Of a stretch of DNA of 64,000 nt, positions 43,861-54,207 are shown piece after piece. Position 1 is the stretch's first letter, and every line of letters starts with the position of its first letter. The translations under genes and the position numbers were made by a program. Location: the NCBI GenBank assembly GCA_963575745.1, contig CAUYUJ010012636.1, positions 308,536-372,535 of the forward strand, given 5' to 3'. Below the pieces are notes generated by a model. It was given only the letters and a program-made list of their open reading frames with translations, ran no database searches and was not told where the DNA came from. The DNA comes from Prorocentrum cordatum. Its lineage: Eukaryota; Sar; Dinophyceae; Prorocentrales; Prorocentraceae.

Positions 43861-44879
43861 AGACGCCCAACCACGCACTGCCCCAGCCGCTCAGCCGCCA
43901 CAGGAGGGGAGGGCAGGGGGTGAACCCTCCCTCCCCCTCCCCCCTGGCTGGCGCGAAGGGGGGAGGGGGGGGGACCCTCCATGCGGGTCGAATCCCAACC
44001 AACTCCGAAGAATCCAAGCTGTTTTCTACGAATGTCAACTAGCACCGAAAGGCAAACTGGAACATTATCATCGTATGATCCTCTCTGTGGAGCGAAGACT
44101 ATGCAAACAACCAAGTGACTCTTTTATATGCGTACAGCAGCTGCTCTGGGAAACAACATGCGTGTTCGAGTTGGGAGTCGGACACCTTCCGGTTGTGTGG
44201 TTGCGGTTGTGGGTGCAGTTGCAGTTGGTGTGTGGTAACACAGACGATACAAAACATGCAACGCAGAGGAAAACAACGCAGATCAGGAAAAGTTAACCCG
44301 TTCTCGCACACATACATACACACACATTCTCATACACAAACACCCACACACACATGCCAACAACACACGCAACCACATCATAACACGCAGTGGAACCTTC
44401 TGCACCACACTCTGTAGCGAGCACACTTCGATAATACAGATCCAGAACAAAGAAGTGCACCAGTGAGCTTTAAAACGCGCTAGTAGCTCGCACCACTGCT
44501 AGGCAACACTGTACATGGCATAGACACGAAGGCGTACATCAACCACCTACCACAAACAAACTATACGCAACAATACCACAACAATAACGTACATCCATGC
44601 CAACCATCACAAACATCTCCCGGAGGGGCGTTCTGACCAGAATGTCGAGGCGAATCCAGCGGTGGAGACGAGGGGAGGCCCAAAAAGGGGGAACACGAGG
44701 AAAAGGGTTGAGGGGTACCTGTTTCCTCCTCTGGCGAGCGGGGACAAGAAGGGAAGAGCAACCGCCCTCGGGGCAGACTGGCTCTGGCTTGAAGGGTACG
44801 CCCGACAGAAGGAGCGAACGACGCGCAAAGAGCGTCTCCAGGAACGGACGGGCCGTCTGTAGCGGGCTGCACGGGGCGA
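43861..44879. other. No gene seen
   Basis: Contains G-runs at 43905-43975, an ACACAC stretch at 44310-44355 and otherwise unique sequence of lower GC. Confidence 0.4.
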
Positions 44880-45110
44880 CTGGGGAAGGGCGGGGACGAG
44901 GAGTGAGGATGACGAGAAGGAGGGATGAGGACGGGGAGGAGGGGCGAGGAGGATGACGAGGAGGGAGGATGAGGAGCGAGGAAGAAGGACGAGGAGGAGG
45001 GAGGAGGGAGGAGGACGACGATGGACGAAGAAGGACGAGGAGGAGGAGGAAGGACGAGGAAGGATGAGGAGGACGCGGATGATGACGAGGAGAAAAGACG
45101 AGGTAGGTCT
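44880..45110. repeat. (AGG/GAC)n purine microsatellite
   Basis: GAGGA and GACGA units with frequent substitutions. Confidence 0.9.
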
Positions 45111-45249
45111 CTGACGGCCCCGCTCGGGCCCCCCGGAAAGACCCCCGACAAAAAACTGGCCAGCGCGGGCCCCGAACAGCGCGTTCTAGCAATACGCGTT
45201 GTGCAGCTTATGTGGTGCAACGAATGTATGTTTGCAGTGTGTTGCCTAC

Positions 45250-47310
45250 TCCTCTGCTCGCGCAACCATCCTGACGAACCACCCACAAGTTCGTTTGCAA
45301 AACACACGCGGTGGCGATTGCGATGGGTGTTTGGCGTTGGCTGGTCCATCTCTGCGGCCGCGCCAACCCGAACACGCGCGCGAGGCGGCCAGCTAGTTTG
45401 GCGCGACCGACGCGGCCGCGGTGGCGCTGACCGCTGGGCACATCCCAGCGGGCACTGCAATTCGAGTCGGCGGTTTGGGCGGGCGCAGTATCATGGTAAC
45501 GTCGACAAATGTACACACGATGGTAATACTGGCGATGCTGGTGACGATGTTAACAACGACGACGGCACGGCCAGTGCGGGCGCCGATGCGGATCACGCCG
45601 ACGACGATGACGGCGTCCTCGCGGCGGTGATGAAGGTTTTGGGAAGAATTCGACATGCGTGCGCGGCCGACGCGAGTGGCCCGCATGGTACGATTTGACA
45701 CGGATCGTGCCTCATCAGCACGCGCGCTAGGGCGCGCGAATGATTTCGGCATGCGGCGCCAGAGACCCGTTTGACAGAACCCGATGAAACCTTGGAAAAA
45801 AACAGGCCGATGGTTTCCTGAAGAACCCGCAAAAACGCGAGCGCACGCTCCTTTGAAAACTGATGTTGCGAAAACAGATGGCTTCTTGCGGAAGCTAGAT
45901 CTTGAAACCGCTGCGAAACCTAACGGTTTTGACGAATTCCGTCATGCGCGCGCGACGACGCGCGCGCGTGCATGTCGCTTCGTTTTTTGCAACGGATTCT
46001 TGCGGCGGCACTCGCGCAAGGGCGTGCGAACGATTTCGACATGCACGTACGCCGAGCCCGTTTGGTAGCATTTTCTGACAATGATGAAAGAACGATGGTT
46101 TTCTTAAGAATTCGCCAGGGAGCGCGCGCAAGTTGCGTTCAAGGTCCGTGTCGCGAAACCCTGTGGTTGTATATGTTTTAGGGGAATTCGATTTTGAAAC
46201 CGCTACGAAACCGTAGGTTTGTGAAAGATTGCGGCAGGCGCGCGAGAACGCGCACGTGTACAGTTCGTCTGACTTGTTGCAACGGACTACTGAAACTGAT
46301 GATTTTTGATGAACGAGTGCGCGCGCATGGAATTTTGTGCAGAGGATGGCGGGGGGGGCGATACCGCCCCCCCTGGAATGGTGGACGACGGGGCAGAATC
46401 GTATCTAAATTGCAATACGAAAAAGGGTCGGGATAATCCTTGGGGGGGCGGGTCTTTTCTATTTTGAGACAGGAGACCCGGCTATCCTGCACCGCGTTTG
46501 ACCACCTCCCCTGCTCGTAAAATAAGCCCACCCACCCACCAACCCACCCACCAACCCAAAACCTGATTCGCAAAACCCTTGCGGCGGCGATAGCGATGAC
46601 TGCTTGGCGCTGGCAAACGCATCGCTGCGGCAGCGCTAACGCGCGCAGGCTGACGCGCAGAGCGGCCAGCTTGTCTGACGCGACCGACGCGACTGCGGTG
46701 GCGTTGACCGCTGGCCACACCCCACGCGTCTCGCGTGGGCACTTCAGTGCGAGCCGGTGACTCGGGCGAGCGCGGTATCTTGGCGACGTCGACAACGGCA
46801 GACACGACGATGTCAGTAGCACTGGTGACGATGATGACACTGACGGCGGCAAGGACAATGATGGCACCGATGCTGATCGCGCCGATGACGATGATGGTGT
46901 CCTGACGTCGGCGATGACGGTGTTGGACGGATTTCGACACGCGCGCGCGGCCGACGCGCGCGAGTGACCTGCATGGAATTAGTTGACAGGGATCGTGATT
47001 CCCAGCACGCGCGCAAGGGCGCTCGAATGATGTCGACATGTGCGCGCGAGAGGCCCGCTTGGTCGCAAGTGACGAACATGTTGGAAAGCAAATGTTTCCC
47101 GAATTTGCGAGAGCGCGCGCAGACGCGTTCGACAACTCATGTGAAAACCACGCAACCTAAGCTCTTAAGGTTTGAAAGAATTCTGGCATGCACGCGCGAC
47201 GACGCGCGCGTGTGGACTTCGCCCCATGCTTCTGCAAAAAAATGATTGCAACTTTGTGATTTTGATAAAAGAGTGCGCGCGCATAGTATTTCAAGCAAGG
47301 GATGACGGGG
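45250..47310. repeat. Diverged long duplication with CGCGCG-rich subunits
   Basis: About 45250-45760 aligns with about 46550-47060. Shared order: TTCGYTTGCAAAAC/TTCGCAAAAC, GGCGGCCAGC, GCGACCGACGCG, GCGGTGGCGnTGACCGCTGG, GGTAACGTCGACAA/GGCGACGTCGACAA, ACTGGTGACGATG, ATTCGACATGCG/TTTCGACACGCG, and AGCACGCGCGC. Inside, a subunit of 250-300 bp with GACATGCGnGCGCG followed by CGCGCGAACGATTTCGACATG recurs at about 45650, 45940, 46225, 46925 and 47185. Short frames are not conserved between copies. Confidence 0.7.
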
Positions 47311-47449
47311 CCAGTCGATACTAGCCTGGCTTGGGTGATTCGAACACTTGTAGAGAGCGAAGAGGGAGGCAGAATCAAATGTAAAACGCAATAAATGCAA
47401 ACGTGTCATCCCGGGGGGTAGAATCGAATTGCATTTAAGATAGGTGAAC

Positions 47450-48170
47450 CTGTGTGGTGCAGTATATGGTGCGCACATTACGTGGCGCAATATATGTTGT
47501 CAAATCCACGTGTGATCTATGCGGCTCAATACATGTTGTGCAAACTGTGAGGTGGAATACATGTGGTGCATGTTACGTTGTACATGTTTCATTGTAAAAT
47601 GTATGTGGTGCAACATACGTGGTGCAATCTACGTGGTGTATTTTAGCGTGGTGCAACATATGGTGTGCAAGCTATGTGGTCCAGTCTATGTGGTGCAGTC
47701 TATGCTGTGTTATGCATGTTGTGCAATACGGCGGTGCACTCTACGCGGCTCAACATTTGGTGTGCAATAGATGTGGTGCACGTTATGTTGTGCAGTATAC
47801 GTTGTGCTACCCATGAGGTGCAATCTATGCGATTCAATCTATGGTGCGCATTATCTGTGGAGCCATCTACGTTGCGCAACGACTGCGTGGTCTGCAATGT
47901 ATGCGGAGCAAGCTGTGTGGTGCAACATGTGGTGTGCAATACATGTTGCGCAATCTAGGTTGTGCAATCTATGATGTGCAGTATATGTGGTGCCTTCGAT
48001 GCGGTGCATATCTATGCCGTGCAATGAGTGTGGTGCAACCTATGTGGAGCAGTCTTTGTTGCGCCATGTATGAGGCGCAAGCGTTGTGGTACAATACATG
48101 TGGTGCAACCTATCCGGTTCAATATTTTTGGTGCAATCGAAGCGGTGCAACCTATGTTGTGCAATCCAAG
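47450..48170. repeat. Degenerate TGTGGTGCAATCTATG repeat
   Basis: About 35 variants of a unit of about 20 bp with TGGTGCAA and TATGTTGTGCA, strongly diverged from each other. Frames read as Y/V/C/M-rich peptides in several phases, as expected from a repeat. Confidence 0.85.
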
Positions 48171-48315
48171 GCGGCGACGAGGCGGCAAGGGGGCGGCGAC
48201 GGCGGCCACATAGCCGCCAGACAGAAGACACAGCCCAGACGACGGGCGGCGACGAGGCGGCGTTGGGGCGGCGACGGCGGCCACATAGCCGCCAGACCGA
48301 AGACACGGCCCAGTT
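48170..48315. repeat. 75-bp tandem duplication
   Basis: GGCGGCGACGAGGCGGC and GGCCACATAGCCGCCAGAC occur twice, 75 bp apart (48170 and 48245). GAAGACACGGCC continues as a short repeat to 48365. Confidence 0.93.
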
Positions 48316-48587
48316 CTTAAGACACGGCACAAATCCTAAGAACAGAATCCGAAGACACGGCCAAGTTCTCAAAAAGTGCAAGCACTGTTTTGGGAACATG
48401 GCCCCGCGCCTGGATCTTCGCATCCTCGATCGGCGGCGTCAACGACGACGAGGTGGTTGATTGACTGTTTAGCGTGTGCTTGGTTGACTTGGGGGCGTAA
48501 TGGTCAGGCTGGAATCTGCCTGATCGCTACTGCGGCCCCGGCCGCTCAGAGGAGCGAGGCCGCCGTTGTCGTCGACGTGCACTCCTC

Positions 48588-49169
48588 CGCCTCCTCCTCT
48601 TCTCCCTGCTCCTACATAAGCCTCTGTCTCCGCCTCCGCCTCCGCCTCCGCCCCCTCCCCCTCCTCCTCCTCCTCCTCCTCCTCCTCCTCCTCCTCCTCC
48701 TCCTCCTCCTCCTCCTCACCTCCTCCATCTCCTCCTCAGCCTCCTCCATCTCCTCCTCCTCCACCTCCTCCTCCTCCTCCTCTTCTTCCCTCCTCCTCCT
48801 CCTCCTCGGCATCATCATCAGTATCATCAGCATCATCAGCATCATCAGCATCATCAGCATCAGCATCATCATCATCATCATCAGCATCATCATCAGCATC
48901 ATCAGCATTATCATCAGCAGCAGCATCATCGTCATCATCATCATCATCATCATCATCATCAGCAGCAGCACCATCATCGACATCATAATCAGCATCAGCA
49001 TCATCAGCAGCAGCATCATCATGAGTGTCAGCATCCTCAGCATCGTCATCATCATCAGCATCATCAGCAGCATCATCAGCAATAGCATCAGCATCATCAG
49101 CATCACCAGCATCATCAGCATCATCAGCATTATCAGCATCGCCAGCGTCATCAGCATCAGCAGCAGCAG

Positions 49170-49241
<72 letters not shown>

Positions 49242-49285
49242 CCTCTTCCTCCTCCTCCTCCTCCACCTCCTCCCTCTCCTCATCG
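48588..49285. repeat. (TCC)n and (ATC)n microsatellite
   Basis: TCC triplets to about 48805, CATCAT/CAGCAT triplets to about 49238, then TCC. Poly-D/M frames on the opposite strand are artefacts. Confidence 0.97.
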
Positions 49286-49689
49286 TCATCTGTCTAAGCT
49301 GCTACGTTTTGCACTCGATGGACATAGAAGACAGAGGGATTCGGGCACAGCTCCTCGGTTGTGAGGGCGTTGGGTTCTTCCTGACCCCCGGAGATCCCCT
49401 AGGGACCACCAGGAGACAGGATCCAGGGCGGTTGCAAAAAAAACACTCGTCATCACCCTCCTCCGTATGAGAAAAGTCTTGAAGTTCTTCTTATTCCCCC
49501 TCCTTCTCCGCCTCGACTCCTCCTCCCCCTCCACCCTCCTCCTGGCCCAGCACTCCAACCCATGTTGGCCGTCCTGGAGGGCATGCGTGCTAGAGTCGCG
49601 CATGAGTCCCTTGCAGTGAGGCCAACCTTCCCTTGCGACAGCTTCATGAATTTGTTCGTCCCTCCCCTCCCACCTCATCCCTCCCCCAA
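49286..49689. other. No gene seen
   Basis: Unique sequence between two microsatellite blocks with no recognisable motif. Confidence 0.4.
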
Positions 49690-50026
49690 CCCTTCATCCA
49701 CATCCTCCTCCTCCTCCTCCTCCTCCTCCTCCTCATCCCCCTCCCTCTTCCTCCTCCTCCTCCTCATCCTCCTCCTCCTCCTCCTCCTCCCTCCCTCTCT
49801 CTCCTCCTCCTCCTCCTCCTCCTCCTCCTCCTCCTCCTCCTCCTCCTCTCTCCTCCCTCCTCTCCTCCCTCCTCCTCCTCCCCTCCTCCCTCCTCCCTCC
49901 CCCTCCCCCTCTCCCTCCTCCCTCTCCTCCCTCCTCCCTCCTCCCTCCTCCCTCCTCCCCTCCCTCCTCCTCCTCCTCCTCCTCCTCCTCCTCTTCTTCT
50001 TCTCCGTCTTCTGCTTCTTCTTCTTC

Positions 50027-50074
<48 letters not shown>

Positions 50075-50333
50075 TATTATTATTATTATTATTCTTATTA
50101 TTATTATTCTTATTATTCTTCTTATTATTCTTATTATTCTTCTTACTATTATTCTTATTAGTAGTATTATTCTTTTTCTTATTATTATTATTATTATTAT
50201 TAGTATTGTTCGTCTTATTATTCTTCTTATTCTTCTTATTATTAGTATTATTATTATTCTTATTCTTCTTATTATTAGTATTCTTATTATTCATCGTATT
50301 CGTCTTCTGCTTCTTCTTCTTCTTATAATTATA

Positions 50334-50376
<43 letters not shown>

Positions 50377-51784
50377 GTAGTTTTATTATTCTTATTATTC
50401 TTCTTCTTCTTCGTCTTCTTCTTATTCTTCTTCTTCCTCCTCCTCTTCCTCCCCCTCCTCCTCCTCCTCCTCCTCCTCCTCCTCCTCCTCCTCTCCCTCC
50501 TCCTCCTCCTCCTCCTCCTCCTCCTCCTCCTCACCCTCACCCTCACCCTCATCATCCTCCCTCCTCCCTCCTCCCTCCTCCTCCTTCTCCGCCTCCTCCT
50601 CCGCATCATCATGTTCCTCCTCCTCCTCCTTCCTCCTCATCCTCTTATTATGATTAGTATGATTGTTCGTATCATTATTAGTATCATTCGTATCATTATT
50701 GTTATTATTAGCATTCGTAGAATTATGTTTCGCCTGATTATTCGTATCAAGCGTCTTCTTCGTCTTGTTATTACTAGTATTATTATTCTCAATCTTGGTA
50801 TTAGAATTAATAGTATGATCAGTAGTATTAGTTCCCTTAGTCGTATTAGCGTTATTGTTAGTATGATGATTATTATTTGTAGTATTATCAGTATTCGTCG
50901 TATTCGTATTCGTCGCATTCGTCTCATTACCATTCATATTAGCCGTCGTCGTATTATTCGTACTAGCCTTATGCGTGGTAGTATTAGTCTGATTCGTCTT
51001 CTTCTGAGTAGTCGTCGTCTTAGTATTCTTATTAGTAGTAGCAGCAGTAGTAGTAGTAGTAGCAGTAGTAGTAGTAGTATTCTTCGTCGTATTCGTATTA
51101 TTAGTCTTCTTCGTATCCTTAGTATTCGTATGTGTGGTGTTCGGTTTCGTTGTCTTGGTCGTTTTGATTCTTAGTATTGTGATTAGTAATATTACTAGTC
51201 TTCTTATTATTGGCATGAGTGCTATTATTCTTATTCGTACTATTACTACTATTAGTATTCGTTTTCTTGTTCGTCTTCTCCTCTTCCTCTTCCTTCCTCC
51301 TCCTCCTCCTCCGCGTCCTCCTCCTCCTCCCCATCCTCCTCCTCCTCCTCCTCCTCCTCCTCCTCCTCCTCCTCCTCCTCCCCCTCCTCCTCCTCCTCCT
51401 CCTCCTCTCCTCTCTCCTCCTTCTCCTCCCTCCTCATCCTCCTCCTCCGCCTCCTCCTCCTCCTCCCTCCTCCTCCTCCTCCTCCCTCCTCCCTCCTCCT
51501 CCTCCCTCCTTCCCTCCCCCTCCCCCTCCCTCCTCCTCCTCCTCCTCCCTCCTCCCTCCTCCCTCCTCCTCTCCCTCCTCCCTCCTCCCTCCCCCTCCTC
51601 CCTCCGCACTCCTCCTCCTCCTCCTCCTCCTCATCCTCCTCCTCTTCCTCCTCCTCCTCCTCCTCCTCCGCCTCCTCCTCCCCCTCCTCCTCCCCTCCTC
51701 ACCCTCATCATCCTCCTCCTCCTCCTCCTCCTCCTCCTCCTCATCTCCTCCTCCTCCTCCTCCTCCTCCTCCTCCTCCTCCTCC

Positions 51785-51850
<66 letters not shown>

Positions 51851-53368
51851 GCATCATCATCATCATCATCATCATCATCAATCCTCCGCTTTCCTCCTCC
51901 GCATCCTCATGTTCCTCCTCCTCCTCCTCCTCCTCCTCCTCCTTCTCCTCCTCTCCTCCTCCTCCTCCTCCTCCCCCTCCCCCTCCTCATCCTCCTCCTC
52001 CTCCTCCTCCTCCTCCTCCTCCTCCTCCTCCTCCTCCTCCTCCTCCTCCTCCTTCCCCCTCATCCTATTATTAGGCGTGTTCGTTTTATGCGTATTATTA
52101 ATCGTAGTAGTATTGTTGCTTTTCGTTGTTAGCGTTCGTATTCTTATTCTTCGTCGTATGATTATTCGTATTAGTCGTCGTCGCTTTCGCCTTATAATTA
52201 TGAGTATTAGTATTATTATTCTCCTTAATATTATTAGAGTTAGTAATAGTATTATTCATTCCCCTCGTATTAGTAGTGTTATTGGTATTACGAATATTAG
52301 TATTATTAATATTATCATTATTATTATTATTAGTATTATTAGTATTATTATTATTAGTATTATTATTAGTATTATTAGTATTATTATTATTATCATTACT
52401 ATTATTACTATTATTATTAGCATTAGTACCAGTAGTAGTCTTATTCGTATTCGTCGGCTTACTATTCTTATGCGTGGTATTATTATGATTCGTCTTCTTC
52501 TGAGCAGTCGTCGTCTTATCAGTATTATTCGAAGACTTAGTATTAGTATTCTTCTTCGTCGTATTAGTATTATTAGTCTTCTTCGTAGTCGTATTATTCT
52601 TATTATTGGTATTCGTGTTCGTGTTCTTGTTCTTTGGATTTTTATTATTCGGATTCGTATTATTATTAGTAGTAGTAGTAGTATTCGTAGTATTGTTATT
52701 ATTCGTATTCGTATTATTACTACTATTACTATTCGGTGTCGCATTCGTCTTCTCATCCTCCTCCTCCCTCCTCCTCCTCCGCGTCCTCCTCCTCATCCCC
52801 CTCATCCTCCTCCTCCTCCTCCTCTTCATCATCCTCCTCATTCCTCCTCCTCCTCCTCCACCCTCCTCCTCCACCCTCCTCCTCCACCCTCCTCCTCCCC
52901 CCCCCCCCCCCCTCCTCATCATCATCATCATCATCATCATCAGCATCATCCTCCTCCTCACCCTCCTCACCCTCCTCCTCCATTTCCTCCTCCTCCTCCC
53001 CTCCACCTCCTCCTCCCCTCCTCCCCCTCCTCCCCCTCGTCCTCCTCCTCCTCGTCATCCTCCTCCTCCTCCTCCTCCTCCCTCCTCCTCCGCCTCCTCC
53101 CCCGCCTCCACCTACGATTACGGCTTCGACTACGACAACGACTACGACAACGACTACGACTACGGCTACGACTACGGCTACGACTACGACTCCTACGACT
53201 CCTACGACTCCTACGACTCCTACGACTCCTACGACTCCTACGACTCCTACGCCTACGCCTACGCCTACGACTACGACTACGACTACGACTACGACTACGA
53301 CTACGACTACGACTACGACTACGACTACGACTACGACTACGACTACGACTACGACTACGACTACGACG

Positions 53369-53455
<87 letters not shown>

Positions 53456-53470
53456 GCTACTACTACTGGC
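49690..53470. repeat. 3.8-kb microsatellite mosaic
   Basis: Successive blocks: (TCC)n to about 50015; (TTA/TTC)n to about 50440; (TCC)n to 50640; degenerate (GTATTAnTC)-type repeats to 51290; (TCC)n to 51785; (ATC)n to 51885; (TCC)n to 52060; (GTATTA)-type repeats to 52755; (TCC)n and (ATC)n to 53110; (TACGAC)n to 53365; (TAC)n to 53470. The 787-codon plus-strand frame here is an artefact. Confidence 0.97.
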
Positions 53471-53570
53471 GGTCTCGTGCACCACATCACCACGGCTCAC
53501 CCACCTTGGGAAGAGCGTCCTTGTGGCCGCCTCATTGCTAGTATGTAATGGGCACCTCTTCTGGGTGAAA

Positions 53571-54035
53571 GGGCGGGTCTGACGCGCTTGCAGCGCCAGG
53601 CGCTTGTCCGAGGGCAGCTGGTCCCAACGGCCCAAAGTGAAGCGCCAGCGGCGGTGCAGCAGCACACGGGGCGACCCCGGCACCGCCATCCAGGCCAACT
53701 AGCGCGAGAAGACGCGAGAAGAGGCCAGGATGGCAAGCCAAGGGCGGGTCTGACGTGCAAGCAGCGGCTGGTGCCTGGCCGAGGGCAGCTGGCCCCTACG
53801 GCCCACAGTGAAGCGCCAGCGGCGGCATAGCAGCACACGGGGCGACCCCAGCACGGCCATCGAAGCCCACTAGCGCAAGAAGGCGCGAGAGGAGGCCAGG
53901 ATGGCGGGCCAAAATGGCCAGGCGCCCAACGGCTACACGGCAGTACACGGGGCGGCCCCAGCACCGCCAGCGAGGCCGGCGGGCGCATGCGAGCGTGAGA
54001 GGGGGCCAAGATGGCAAGCCAGTTGGCGGGCCAGA
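53571..54035. repeat. 171-bp tandem repeat carrying GC-rich hairpins
   Basis: GGGCGGGTCTGACG starts copies at 53571 and 53742; a partial third copy runs from about 53910. Each copy contains a palindromic module (ACACGGGGCGRCCCCRGCAC, about 53650-53690, 53821-53860 and 53925-53970). AGAAGGCGCGAGAGGAGGCC-type blocks are shared. Confidence 0.85.
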
Positions 54036-54207
54036 GTAGCCAGGCGCACGGGTGACCATACGCCGAGCAGAGGCAAAAGCCACAGGTGCAGCCACGCGAG
54101 GGGGGCGCCACTGTGGGCACGCCGCACTACTGAAAGTGGCAAGCAAAACAGCTTGGCATGAACTCACGTGGCCTGTCGAGGGCCTGGTACCTGCTGAGCT
54201 TCATCAT

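Noticed and set aside
47519-48320. Cys/Tyr/Val-rich frames suggesting a small secreted protein
   Set aside because: They are translations of the degenerate 20-bp TGTGGTGCAA repeat in several phases.
51219-53582. 787-codon plus-strand frame
   Set aside because: It consists only of translated microsatellite (L, S, P, H, I, R runs).
53908-53925. GGCCAAAATGGCC resembling an SL core
   Set aside because: It is one variant of the 171-bp tandem repeat, whose other copies read CCAGGATGGC or CCAAGATGGC; no gene lies downstream.
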